A DNA stretch of 64,000 nucleotides. It comes from Saccharomycopsis crataegensis. Taxonomy: Eukaryota > Ascomycota > Saccharomycetes > Ascoideales > Saccharomycopsidaceae. Below, piece by piece: positions 18,173-27,624 of the stretch (its first letter is position 1; each line of letters opens with the position of its first letter). Location of the stretch: positions 868,001 to 932,000 of the forward strand of contig NW_027043829.1 in assembly GCF_037102585.1 (NCBI RefSeq). Reading direction: 5' to 3'. Both the position numbers and the translations under genes were made by a program. Under the pieces are notes generated by a model. The model did not search any database. It worked only from the letters and a program-made list of their open reading frames with translations, and was not told the DNA's origin.

Positions 18173-19860
18173 TTCTGCTATATTTCATGTACAAAATCTT
18201 CTTCTTTATTTAATCAATTGAATTACTTTTTTCTTTATAATCTCTGCTATAGGTAGAACCTGTCATCAGTATTGCCTTTTTTTTTTGCGGTTTGTTTCTT
18301 CTTTTTTAAAAAAAAAAAAATGACTTTTCTTTTCCACAATCTGGCTTGTATTTTGATTCCATAGTCCCAAAATAACTTCAAGGTTTGCTCGTTATCGCAT
18401 TCAAAAATACCTATCAAAGCAAAAAGGTACATACATATATTCAAAACAATTCATAGGAAATTGCTTATTGTTTTTTACTTTATACGTACCCCATAGAGTT
18501 AATATCATATCATGAATAACCGGAGTTATTGTCTTGCACTGCATTCCAGATTATGATCATGGCTTTTTCTTACCAGCCATTACGGAATCAAACATGAAGA
18601 TTGTTTAGATAATTCTTTCGGTTACCCTGCAAAATGCGGCGGGACATTGCATTCACTAAAATTCAAGCCCAAGTAAATCTTCTGTTTAGATGATTATTTA
18701 TGAAGAAAATGTTGTTCTATGATTAATTATTATTATATTTTTTTTTTTTTTGATGAGTGAAACAGAGTTCCTTAGCGTCAACTCGAACTCACCTATTTGA
18801 CAGTCGTGAAGCATGTATGTATGTATATATACAAATACTTATGTCAGTAGACAACTAGCCTAATCGCAAACATCTTTATTATAAAAAGAAACAAACTCAC
18901 ATGAATCTCCATATGTGACAGTTAGAAGTCGATACATCGAGCACACAGAGATGATGAAGAAGATGATGTTTTTGTCCTGTTCTCACGTGCACTGTCTTCC
19001 ATGCATACGCTACGCTGAGTACACATATCTTAGTCTTCACTTTTTTGGGTGGTTTGATCTGTACATTATATGTGGCCGTATAAACAGAATTTTTGATCTA
19101 GAATTTTTGTATTATCAACCTTTAAAAAGAAGAATTTTGTTTGTCTTGTGTGTGTGTGTGTGTTTTAGTTGTTTGTTTTTTTGTTATTTCAATTAGTCAT
19201 TTCATTTCACTAAAAATTCATAAACAATAACAACCCAAGAGCAAAAATATTAAGTGAAATAATATCAATTGAGCAATCTTGTTTGACAAAAAAAGAAGAA
19301 GAAGAAGAAGAAAAAGAACCCAGTGCACAATAAAAGTCTATGTTTCAAAAATACGAATTTCTCTAATGGCGAGCTCCAATTGTTTCCATGGAATAGCAAT
19401 CATTTGATTGACGCATTGCTTCTTCATATGTGTAGTACATATCACATCCTCAGAGTTCCATGAGGGAAATCTTAGGTCTAGAATACTACTGGTAAATAAT
19501 AATACTCTCTTTTTTAGCTCAGCAAAAGGAACAACGCTCCGAAGTCTGAAAAAAAAAATTATGTCTTAGCCAAGAGAGCAAAGTAAACAAAAACAAACAA
19601 AAAAGAAACATCAAAGTAACCTTAATGTAATGTAAATTTTGGGGACCTTCAGTCGATATTCATTCATCCTTCATTGATTAGCAGAGGAAACAGAATTGGA
19701 CAGGTTTATTATGTGTGTGTAGTTCAAGATACTCCGAGGAGAAAACCAGATCGTTGCGGTTTTGTAGTTGAACTCATTACAATGATAAGATTAGTTTGGG
19801 TCTGTCATATCAATTAATTTTCCTATATGTTTTATCTAGTTTACAAAATGAGCCATAGTT

Positions 19861-19880
19861 AAAGGATTTAGTAATCCTTT
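19861..19880. repeat. Short perfect hairpin (8-base arms, TAGT loop)
   Basis: AAAGGATT and AATCCTTT flank a four-base loop. It lies inside the long gap, and no gene ends nearby, so no role is assigned. Confidence 0.5.
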
Positions 19881-20453
19881 TGTATTTTAGTCTTCCTTCC
19901 TTACTAGTGGAAGCTCCTAACAATAGTTGGTGGTACCTCTTTTTTCACTTGCTGATATCAGTACTGAGAAATCGTAGATAGCAATCCTGTGCAACATCAG
20001 GCCATAACTGAGGTATACTCTGACAGTAAAGCAAATCACTACTCCTGGAAAAAATAAACAATAAATATTATTGAATAATATTTCGCAAAATGTGCCCACC
20101 CCCCTTGTTGAAAAGAATGATAGATAATTAAAAAGGAAAGTAAGGAGCAGGAGTTTCAAAGAAATAAATGAGACTGGAGAAAAACCTTTGGTTAACCAGA
20201 GAAGATTATTCAACTTAGCTGAAAGCTAGACAAGATATTTCATAATATGAAAAACAATGCAATGTATTGTTGGAAATGTTTTCATCAATTTTTGTTTTAC
20301 ATTTGCGGTTGACATTAAGGAATAAATGGGACAAAACCCCCACATAGTTTTAGCAATTGGGCGGAACCAGCAGGTTGGCAGAGATCATTATATATATAAA
20401 TATATATACAAGTCTTTTAAAAATGAATATTTTTAAGGAATCAACTTCTACAA

Positions 20454-20645
20454 ATGTCTATAGCCATCGATGAATACGATGAGCCATATCCAATTGGAAT
20501 TTATAGAGGCATTGATTACTCAATATTAAACCCAGCAAAACAATTACTAACCAACCGACCAACCAAAAGATTGAGGAAAGAATCTTACGCAGAAGAACCT
20601 AATTCGAAAAACAAGCTTTCCCCTGGAGTCGTGGGCCCAAAATAA
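20454..20645 (+). CDS. Small orphan reading frame (63 aa), uncertain
   Basis: The frame begins at an ATG 50-60 bases after a TATA-rich stretch (20389-20410) and encodes a hydrophilic, partly basic peptide (YDEPYPIGIYRGIDYS, then TKRLRKES, then a Pro/Gly/Val end). The amino-acid make-up looks like protein rather than chance AT-rich sequence. The DNA beyond it up to about 20830 again holds protein-like blocks on the same strand in other frames, for example EHHFQLQEYRTRHYY near 20785-20828. So it may be either a real small gene or the front of a decayed one. It contains a TACTAAC by chance, with no convincing donor upstream. No family recognised. Confidence 0.3.
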   Translation: MSIAIDEYDEPYPIGIYRGIDYSILNPAKQLLTNRPTKRLRKESYAEEPNSKNKLSPGVVGPK

Positions 20646-21119
20646 GCAAGAATACGTGATGAACCTCTGAAGCAATAAAACGTGTGGGAAAAAAAAAACC
20701 AACAACAACAATACGCATCAAAAAAAAAAAATACCCCAATAGTTTTCTCCCAAAAATAACCACATTAACCAAGAACAAGCTAGAAGAGAACACCACTTCC
20801 AATTACAAGAGTATCGTACAAGGCATTATTATTAATGGTACGTAGTATCAAAGATTGTAAATCATTAATAATGATCAGCAGTAATGATGAATAATATTTT
20901 TATATTATATAACAATTACACACCCCCCGCCTTACCATTTCATTCTTCACAATTATCTAAGGATTTGTAAGAGGACCCTGGGCTTCAAATCCTCCTGCCA
21001 GCCCACGCACAGGCACACATATATATAACGTCTCATCGCCCGATTAGTTTTCGTTTTTCCATCCCTTGTTTTTGATATTATTCAATAACCTTTAATCAAT
21101 TCAAACCATCCCAATCACA
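20646..21119. promoter_or_regulatory. Promoter region of PST2, with possible coding remains on its left
   Basis: The left half (to about 20830) may be the tail of a decayed gene. The right half holds a TATA box (21020-21028) about 92 bases before the PST2 start and a C/T- and CAA-rich leader, typical of a strongly expressed yeast gene. A small dyad AATCATTAATAATGATC lies near 20859-20875. Confidence 0.45.
21020..21028 (+). promoter_or_regulatory. TATA box of PST2
   Basis: TATATATAA lies 92-100 bases upstream of the ATG, in the usual range for a regulated yeast promoter. Confidence 0.55.
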
Positions 21120-21719
21120 ATGACCAAGATCGCTATCATTTACTACTCTACTTACGGCCATGTCCTCACTTTGGCCAAGGCTGTCCAAGCTGGTGTTCAA
21201 ACCGCTGGCGGTAAAGCTGACATTTTCCAAGTCCCTGAAACTTTGAGCGAATCCGTCTTGAAGGCCATCCACGCCCCAGAAAAGGACGCTTCTATTCCAA
21301 TTGCCACTGTTGATACTTTGAAAGAATACGATGCCTTCTTGTTTGGTATTCCAACCAGATTCGGTAACTTCCCAGCCCAATGGAAATCCTTCTGGGATGC
21401 CACCGGTGGGTTGTGGGCCAGTGGTGCTTTGTACCACAAGCAAGCCGGTCTCTTTGTTTCCACCGGTACTCCAGGTGGTGGTCAAGAAACCACTGCCATC
21501 AACGCCATCTCCACTCTTGCTCACCACGGTATGATCTACGTCCCACTCGGTTACGGTGCTGCTTTCTCACAAATCACTTCTCTTGAAGAAATCCACGGTG
21601 GTTCCCCATGGGGTGCTGGTACTTTTGCCGGTGCTGACGGTAGCAGACAACCAACTAATCTTGAATTGGAAATCGCCACCATTCAAGGTAAGGAATTCTT
21701 CAAGGTTGTTTCCAAATAA
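21120..21719 (+). CDS. PST2: Flavodoxin-like NAD(P)H:quinone oxidoreductase, PST2/YCP4 family
   Basis: A 199-residue WrbA-type flavoprotein. The FMN phosphate loop is YYSTYGH (residues 8-14), [10 protein letters not shown] near 78-87 and [10 protein letters not shown] near 115-124 are the family's FMN and quinone-site motifs, and ALHHG-type [14 protein letters not shown] follows. These enzymes reduce quinones by two electrons and protect against oxidative stress; in yeasts they lie under the plasma membrane at eisosomes. The codon use (TTG for Leu, AAG, GGT, ACC, GCC) is much more biased than in its neighbours, which points to high expression. PST2, RFS1 and YCP4 are paralogues in S. cerevisiae; the choice of PST2 rests on length and the lack of a long C-terminal tail. 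Confidence 0.92.
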   Translation: MTKIAIIYYSTYGHVLTLAKAVQAGVQTAGGKADIFQVPETLSESVLKAIHAPEKDASIPIATVDTLKEYDAFLFGIPTRFGNFPAQWKSFWDATGGLWASGALYHKQAGLFVSTGTPGGGQETTAINAISTLAHHGMIYVPLGYGAAFSQITSLEEIHGGSPWGAGTFAGADGSRQPTNLELEIATIQGKEFFKVVSK

Positions 21720-22174
21720 ATTTGCTATTGAAGAGAGAATGGCGGCCGCATCTTTACATTTATATTTATTTATTTATTTACTTGCTTCCCGAGTTTTATA
21801 TGCCTGATACGTTAATAAATTTTTGATAAGTTAATAAGTCTTTGATACATGACTATTACATGATGTAAAGCGATTGATTGATTGATTGTGGTTTAGTCTT
21901 TGATTGGCCATACCTCCAAGCATTATTGTCGTATTGCTTTTTTTTGTTGGTTCCCTGGAAGGGCTGGAATTTGTGAGCGCTGCACTGCATGCTTCATGCA
22001 TAATTCTGCCGAGTATCACATGGGCTCATCTTACAGATTTTTTTTTTTTTTTTTTTCTTGTGAAATTTTTCTTTTACTACAACATCTCTGTGCTATTTTA
22101 AACATTGGACAGAAAGACATACTCTTTTTCCATAGTTTTATTTCTTTAAAAATTTTTTTCTCAATTCAATAACA
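21720..22174. other. Intergenic region PST2 - ESF1
   Basis: A 455-base gap with PST2 3' sequences (ATTT repeats 21763-21781) and the ESF1 promoter. A T-run (22039-22056) is followed by TGAAATTTTTC (22063-22073), close to the RRPE element of ribosome-biogenesis genes, about 100 bases before the ESF1 ATG. Confidence 0.45.
22063..22073 (+). promoter_or_regulatory. RRPE-like element upstream of ESF1
   Basis: TGAAATTTTTC differs slightly from the TGAAAAATTTT consensus that drives ribosome-biogenesis genes in yeasts. Its place 100 bases before a ribosome-biogenesis gene makes it plausible. Confidence 0.35.
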
Positions 22175-24343
22175 ATGGGGAAAAACAATAAGAAAAGCGG
22201 AGCGGACTCCAATAAACCGAGTACCACCGATTCAAGATTCGCTGGGGCTTCTCATGATCCAAGATTTAGAATCCCAAAATCCAAGAACTTGAAAATCAAG
22301 TTGGATGATCGTTTCACCAAGTCTGATTTCACCAACAAGAAAGAGGTAGAAATTGACAAGTATGGGAGAAACTTGAAGGATTTGGATTTGGATGATAAGA
22401 ATAAGGATTTTGACAGATACTATAAAGAGGCTGGTGAAGATGAGAGTGAAGAGGAAGAAAACAATGAAGATAGCGGGGAAGAAGAAGAAAACAGCGAAGA
22501 TAGCCAAGAAGAAGAAGAAGAAGAAGAAGAAGAAGAAGAAGAAGAAGAAGAAGAAGAAGAAGAAGAAGAAGAAGAAGAAGAAGAAGAAGAAGGTGCCGCC
22601 AACTCAGTTATTGATCGTGCTCGTGGTGAAGGTGTGAGTTCAGAATCATCTAGTGATTCGGATTCTGACAGCGACTCTGATGATTCTGCAAATGAACTGG
22701 TCAGCGAAGGTGAAGAATTGGTCATTGAAGAAAATGAACCCGAAACCGGCGATCCAACTAGAAGATTGGCTCTTGTGAATATGGACTGGGATAACGTTCG
22801 TGCCGTGGACCTCATGGCAACTTTTAGCGGGTTTGCTAAAGGACAAGGGCATATTCGATCAATCACCATTTACCCAAGTGAATACGGAAAAGAAAAAATG
22901 GCCAAAGAAGAATTGGAAGGTCCAGCCAGAGAATTGTTTGCCAACAACAAGAAATCCAAAGGAAAAGCAGCGGATGATGACGACGAGGATTCTGATTCCG
23001 ATAGTGATGTCGATTTGAACAACAAGTACGATGCTGATGGGAACCGTGAAAAGGCCATCAAGGAACTCTACGAAGAAGATGAAGGGGTCGAATATGATTC
23101 TAAGAACTTGCGTAAATACCAACTTCAACGACTCAGGTACTATTACGCAATCATTGATTGCGAGGACGTTGCCACCGCCAAAAAGATTTATGATAATTGT
23201 GATGGGCTTGAATTCGAAGCCACTGCCAATTTTTTTGATTTGCGATACGTTCCAGACGATACTGAATTCGACGATGATGACCAAAAAGATTTTTGTGATC
23301 GTGTTCCTGTGAATTACAAGCCGAAAATCGATTTCCAAACCTCGGCGTTACAACACTCTAAAGTGAAATTGACATGGGATGAAACCCCAACTGAAAGATT
23401 AGAAATGGCAACTAAGGCATTTAGTAACAGAGACATTGAAGATATGGATTTCAAAGCCTACTTGGCCACCGATAGTGAAGATAGTGGAGACGAAGGTAAA
23501 GAAGCTTCATCGGCTAAAAAGAACAAATTGAAGGAATTATTGCAAAATACCAAGATTGGCGATAAGAATTTGTTTGAAAGTAAAGGTGATGGTAGTGATA
23601 GCGAAGTGGATATGCAGATCACTTTTACTCCAGGTTTAGATGGAAAGAATCACCAAGAGGAAGAAGAAGACAAGGATGAAATTGAAGAATCGACAATCGA
23701 CAAATATAAGCGTAGGGCCAAAGAACGTAGAAAGGCCAGAAAGGAACAGGTGAAGCAAGAAAAGAAGAAACAGAGCGGTGGTACTTTAGAAAGTGATTCC
23801 GAAGATGAAGAACCTAAGAAATCAAAGAAGAAAACCCATAACAAAAAGGATGATAAGGAAAAGTTGGCGGAACAAAGTAAATCCAAGGCAGAATTGGAAC
23901 TCTTGATGATGGATGAGGAAAATGCCCAAGATGATAAGCAACACTTTGATTTGAAACATATCATGAAATCCGAAAAAAATAAGGGCAAAAAGAAGAAAAA
24001 TAAGAGCAAGAATGTCGACGATGAATTCTTGCAAGATGATTTCAAGGCTGATTTGGAGGATGATAGATTCAAAGAAATTTTTGAAAACCAAGATTATGCC
24101 ATTGATCCTAACCAGCCAGAATTCAAGAAGACTTCGACCATGATGAAGATCTTGGAAGAAAGAAACAAGAGAGTGACGGTTGATGATGATGAGGATGAGG
24201 ACGCTGATGGTAAGAAGAAGTCAAAATCTAATAAGAGAAAGCATAAGCAAGATAATGGTGATGATAATAATAATAACAGTGCTAGCTCATTAGCTCAGAA
24301 GATTAAGAATAAGTACAAAAAGTCTAAAAAGAACAAGAAATGA
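22175..24343 (+). CDS. ESF1: ESF1, nucleolar factor for 18S rRNA processing
   Basis: A 722-residue acidic/basic nucleolar protein. The N-terminal DPRFRIPKSKNLKIKLDDRF (about 28-48) is the family signature. A long acidic block follows (about 87-190), then the conserved core RRLALVNMDWDNVRAVDLMATF (from about 194) with IRSITIYPSEYGKEKM, LRYYYAIIDC and ATANFFDLRYVPDD. The C-terminus has repeated Lys-rich stretches (KKKSKNVDDEF, KNKYKKSKKNKK). Esf1 belongs to the SSU processome and is needed for early pre-18S cleavage. The acidic block is inflated by a pure GAA repeat coding for about 29 Glu. TFC6 lies next door, as nearly in S. cerevisiae (YDR365C and YDR362C). Confidence 0.93.
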   Translation: MGKNNKKSGADSNKPSTTDSRFAGASHDPRFRIPKSKNLKIKLDDRFTKSDFTNKKEVEIDKYGRNLKDLDLDDKNKDFDRYYKEAGEDESEEEENNEDSGEEEENSEDSQEEEEEEEEEEEEEEEEEEEEEEEEEEEEGAANSVIDRARGEGVSSESSSDSDSDSDSDDSANELVSEGEELVIEENEPETGDPTRRLALVNMDWDNVRAVDLMATFSGFAKGQGHIRSITIYPSEYGKEKMAKEELEGPARELFANNKKSKGKAADDDDEDSDSDSDVDLNNKYDADGNREKAIKELYEEDEGVEYDSKNLRKYQLQRLRYYYAIIDCEDVATAKKIYDNCDGLEFEATANFFDLRYVPDDTEFDDDDQKDFCDRVPVNYKPKIDFQTSALQHSKVKLTWDETPTERLEMATKAFSNRDIEDMDFKAYLATDSEDSGDEGKEASSAKKNKLKELLQNTKIGDKNLFESKGDGSDSEVDMQITFTPGLDGKNHQEEEEDKDEIEESTIDKYKRRAKERRKARKEQVKQEKKKQSGGTLESDSEDEEPKKSKKKTHNKKDDKEKLAEQSKSKAELELLMMDEENAQDDKQHFDLKHIMKSEKNKGKKKKNKSKNVDDEFLQDDFKADLEDDRFKEIFENQDYAIDPNQPEFKKTSTMMKILEERNKRVTVDDDEDEDADGKKKSKSNKRKHKQDNGDDNNNNSASSLAQKIKNKYKKSKKNKK
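22506..22592 (+). repeat. Pure GAA trinucleotide repeat inside ESF1
   Basis: About 29 uninterrupted GAA codons make up a poly-Glu tract. The absence of GAG interruptions, while GAG is used elsewhere in the gene, suggests recent slippage growth. Confidence 0.9.
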
Positions 24344-24768
24344 AATTTCAAGAGCTAACATTATTTATTGTATATTATAAGAATTGAGTCCTTTTTTTTC
24401 TCCCTTTATTTAGCATTTTTATTGTTTGTAAATTCATTTCCACCCGCTTTTTGTATTGGATATAAAATTTTGGAAACTGTGACTATAAGAAGAAAGTGAG
24501 CACAAAATTTTAATCTTTGGTTTGAGAATTTAATGACCAGTATTATAAAAACAAATATCCAATAAGTATTGATGAGGCTTAATTTTATTCTTCTTTTGTA
24601 CACATCGCTTATATATGTACCACTTGTACGGTTTTAAAAAATAAATCAAAAAAAAGTAAACAAAAAAAAAAAACAATTACAAACCCATCGCAAGGAAATT
24701 GTCAACTTGTGTATGAAGTTATCACTTCATTCCTGGAACTAAAATAAAAAAAAAAAAAAGAGGAAGAG
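24344..24768. other. Intergenic region ESF1 - TFC6
   Basis: A 425-base gap with AT-rich 3' sequence and an A-rich TFC6 promoter. It contains a forkhead-type GTAAACA (24656-24662) and A-tracts at 24663-24674 and 24747-24759. No other gene is seen. Confidence 0.4.
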
Positions 24769-27324
24769 ATGTCTCGCCGGAGCACCAGATCGAAGAAGGA
24801 AGTCAGCTACAAAGTTGCTGATCCAATCGAGGTCGAAGAGATCGTATCAGATCCAGAACCTGTCGAGAAACCCCCATCAGAACCAAAGGTAAAGCGAGGT
24901 AGGGGTCGACCAAGAAAATACCCATTACCAGAAACCAGTAAGAATAAAGATGCAGGTGTGCCTGAAAATTTATTGAATGTCAAATCTCAAACAAAGAAAC
25001 CTAAAAGAATGTTGGTGGATGTAATATTTAAGAAGAAGAAGGGTCCAGAGAAACAGGTACAAGAGCAAAAGGAAAAAGAAAAAGAAGAAGAAGAAGAAGA
25101 AGAAGACAATAACGATGACGATGATGATGAAGATGATGAATTTTCTCCTATGAATGTCGACTCTGGCTCTGATAGTGATGAGGAATTTGTTCCTGATGAG
25201 GATGAAGAGATTGAAGAGGAAAATCTCGAGGAAGATAAAGAGTCGAAAGAAGAGATTGTTCAAGACGATGAGGATCTCCAGGTTGTGGAAGAAATAGAAG
25301 TTGAACTAACCAGGTCGAAAAGAAAGCTGGAGGCCAAAGAACCAAAAACTAGGGTGACGAGGGCCAATCGCAAATCTAAAGACAATAATAAGAGCCCAAC
25401 CAAAAGTCAAGTTAAACTGGAGATTGAACAACCCGAACTACTTGCAGATGAGGGTGAAAGTGCTTTGGATTTGATTGATTCTTATTATGCGGCACCAGGC
25501 GATTTCGGGACAAAACCTTTGTCTGGTAAGTTCCGGCTTATCAATTTTTACGGTGATAATGTCCAAATGAGTTTGAGTATTGCGAAATATAATATGGAAT
25601 GGCGACAATCACACTTCACTATGAACAAAGAAGTGCTCATTAAGCTTCACGATGAGCATACAAGGGGGAAATTCACCTATAATTACAAGAAATATTGGAA
25701 CGTGTGCGATGAACATTTCAAAAAGCTCGCCAAATTTGAATCGCTAGACCAAAATCAATACGCTGAATTATTGGGGGATCACAAGGATGATGAGTTACAG
25801 ATTCAGGTGAATATGAATGAAGAAATTAAGAAGATGAAATATGATGAAATATTGAAACTTGAAGATGACACGGTAGATAAGTCTAGAGATTCATTTGTAA
25901 TTAACGTTAATGGGGTCGTCACTTGTCTCGAGTGGTTGAACAATGATTATGAATATCAATCGCATGATAATTATTTATTTGTCGGGGTGGCACGGAAACA
26001 TGATAACAAGAAACAAGTTTTAATTGATACCAATCTTTCTATTTTCCAACAACGCTACAATGAGGACTACCCGTCATTTTTAAAGTGCTTCAAGTTTAAT
26101 AATGAAAGCAAAACTTTGCAATTACATAAAATCTGGGTATTTTCAGGGTACGGTCCTATCAGATCCATGAAATTTGTTCCTCTAAAACCAACCCCAGATC
26201 ATCTTGGATTGTTGGGGGTATTATTCAGTGATGGGGTGCTTCGATTTTTCAACGTAGACCAGAATTCCAAAAGGTCTGATGAGGTGGAGATAATGAAAGT
26301 GGTTGAACCGGCATTTAAAATCAAAGTCCCCAATTTTCAATTCATTACTTGTTTTGAGTATCTTAATAGTGAATCTATCATCATTGGGACGAATTGTGGA
26401 TATATTGGAGAATTCCTGTTTTGTTCAACTGATGATAATGCTGATGAAGAAGAACAAGGGGTCCCGACATTTTTCATCAAGAAACATTCAGACTATGTGT
26501 ATCGTATAATAATTCAACCACTGATTAAAAAATTTTGCCCGACGTTGATCCACTCAGTTAGTTATGAGGGGACTTGGAAGGTTACTGATTACGACAACAT
26601 TCACCTTTCTAATAGTTGTGAAAGATGGCGATTCATGCTTCAAAACATGGTATTCGACTACATCCCATCGTTGTTCTCTGTTGTTTATACTGCCGGTGAT
26701 GCTGTCAAGGGCGGTAGTACGAGAAACATGAAGTGGATTAATGCTCTGTACATACGGCACTTGAATAATTCCATCCCCACATCGTTTGCGTCTTCCAATT
26801 GGCATCCTTTCGTTATGAGTGGTGCTAATAATGGAGAGATTATTGTCACCAACGGCGCGGATTCGCCTCTCCAACTGACAAAGATGACAAAATATGTAGA
26901 TCAATTCAAGGTATGGAAATTTGAGTATTCGTCGAACACTGACACTTTCAAACTTGGCAATAGGATCACCAAAAGAGGATTTATCAAAACTCAGTTAAGA
27001 CCTGCCGAAAGGAAAAGGAAGCTAAAAAAGTTGGAGACCGTTCACAAAAAATTACAAATGATTGACATCAACGCCATTGATGATGTGGGACCCCCACCAA
27101 TAGAGAAAACTGTGCCGCCGCTTGAAAAAATCAAAAAGTTGGATGATTTCTTAGATGATGCAAATTATGAACCGTTGGCTACTGTAATTTACCCCGCAGA
27201 GGCGGTAGTTTCTCATTTAAAATGGTGTGAAAATGTTCAAGGTTTCAATTGGTACGCGGCGAGCTTGCCTCGAGACTTGGTGGTCATTGATTGTATAGCA
27301 GCAAGGAATGAGGACATACTTTGA
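24769..27324 (+). CDS. TFC6: Probable TFIIIC subunit TFC6 (tau-91), WD-repeat protein with AT-hook
   Basis: An 851-residue protein. An AT-hook KRGRGRPRKYP lies at about 42-52, an acidic low-complexity region at about 95-190, and a folded region from about 240 to the end that contains WD-like blades (TCLEWLNNDYEYQSHDNYLFVG, IRSMKFVPLKPTPDHLGLLGVLFSDGVLRFF, NWHPFVMSGANNGEIIVTNG). Yeast Tfc6 combines an AT-hook-bearing N-terminus with a beta-propeller and, as part of TFIIIC, binds the B box of tRNA genes. The position next to ESF1 agrees with S. cerevisiae, where TFC6 and ESF1 are three genes apart. I am less sure of the name than of the architecture. Confidence 0.7.
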   Translation: MSRRSTRSKKEVSYKVADPIEVEEIVSDPEPVEKPPSEPKVKRGRGRPRKYPLPETSKNKDAGVPENLLNVKSQTKKPKRMLVDVIFKKKKGPEKQVQEQKEKEKEEEEEEEDNNDDDDDEDDEFSPMNVDSGSDSDEEFVPDEDEEIEEENLEEDKESKEEIVQDDEDLQVVEEIEVELTRSKRKLEAKEPKTRVTRANRKSKDNNKSPTKSQVKLEIEQPELLADEGESALDLIDSYYAAPGDFGTKPLSGKFRLINFYGDNVQMSLSIAKYNMEWRQSHFTMNKEVLIKLHDEHTRGKFTYNYKKYWNVCDEHFKKLAKFESLDQNQYAELLGDHKDDELQIQVNMNEEIKKMKYDEILKLEDDTVDKSRDSFVINVNGVVTCLEWLNNDYEYQSHDNYLFVGVARKHDNKKQVLIDTNLSIFQQRYNEDYPSFLKCFKFNNESKTLQLHKIWVFSGYGPIRSMKFVPLKPTPDHLGLLGVLFSDGVLRFFNVDQNSKRSDEVEIMKVVEPAFKIKVPNFQFITCFEYLNSESIIIGTNCGYIGEFLFCSTDDNADEEEQGVPTFFIKKHSDYVYRIIIQPLIKKFCPTLIHSVSYEGTWKVTDYDNIHLSNSCERWRFMLQNMVFDYIPSLFSVVYTAGDAVKGGSTRNMKWINALYIRHLNNSIPTSFASSNWHPFVMSGANNGEIIVTNGADSPLQLTKMTKYVDQFKVWKFEYSSNTDTFKLGNRITKRGFIKTQLRPAERKRKLKKLETVHKKLQMIDINAIDDVGPPPIEKTVPPLEKIKKLDDFLDDANYEPLATVIYPAEAVVSHLKWCENVQGFNWYAASLPRDLVVIDCIAARNEDIL

Positions 27325-27624
27325 CAAGAACAGAAAAAAGAAAAAAGAAACATTTGTACTGTATATGTATATAAATAATGAACAGAAGAGAAGAGAAAGA
27401 ATAGAAGAGAAAGAAGAGGATTTGTAAAAATATGCAACACTGTAATGAATAAATTTGATAATTAAAATTAAGAACCGAAAAGACAAAAAAAAAAAAAGAA
27501 TGGATCATCAACATCATTATTATTGTTATTATTATTATTATTATCATCACCATCATCATCATCATTATCATTATTACATGTCTGTTTATATGTAATAATA
27601 TATATGATAGATATATATACCCGA
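27325..27624. other. Convergent 3' region TFC6 / p24 gene, with ATT/ATC tract
   Basis: A 300-base gap between converging genes. A-rich purine stretches and an A-tract (27484-27496) are followed by a trinucleotide tract and TATATATGATAGATATATATA (about 27598-27619), suited to 3'-end formation. Confidence 0.45.
27511..27576. repeat. ATT/ATC trinucleotide tract
   Basis: About 22 consecutive ATT or ATC units with few interruptions, between two converging genes. Confidence 0.8.

Larger units (their letters stand above)
17846..20453. other. 2.6-kb gap without a supportable gene
   Basis: This is the longest stretch without a gene in the window. It contains an ATTC-type tetranucleotide tract (18129-18172), T- and A-runs (18066-18080, 18278-18320, 18738-18751), a GT tract (19147-19161), a GAA tract (19296-19311), and a short perfect hairpin AAAGGATT-TAGT-AATCCTTT (19861-19880). 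Short frames on both strands have no coding character. I looked for tRNA B-box sequences and U1/U4/U6-like sequences and saw none. It may hold long regulatory sequence for YPD1 or the 20454 frame, or a noncoding RNA I cannot see. Confidence 0.4.

Noticed and set aside
18721-18800. Possible tRNA-like segment (AACTCGAACTC)
   Set aside because: It does not match the T-arm consensus, and no acceptor or anticodon stem can be drawn.
20262-20300. TGTTGGAA resembling the start of a yeast LTR
   Set aside because: No matching end, no target duplication and no second copy could be found, so no element is claimed.
20500-20600. TACTAAC in the 63-codon frame as an intron branch point
   Set aside because: No GTATGT- or GTAAGT-type donor lies at a sensible distance upstream.
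21032-21039. CTCATCGC (PAC-type) before PST2
   Set aside because: It lies between the TATA box and the ATG of a gene unrelated to ribosome biogenesis; probably chance.
22392-22637. Poly-Lys frame within ESF1
   Set aside because: Shadow of the GAA repeat in another frame of ESF1.
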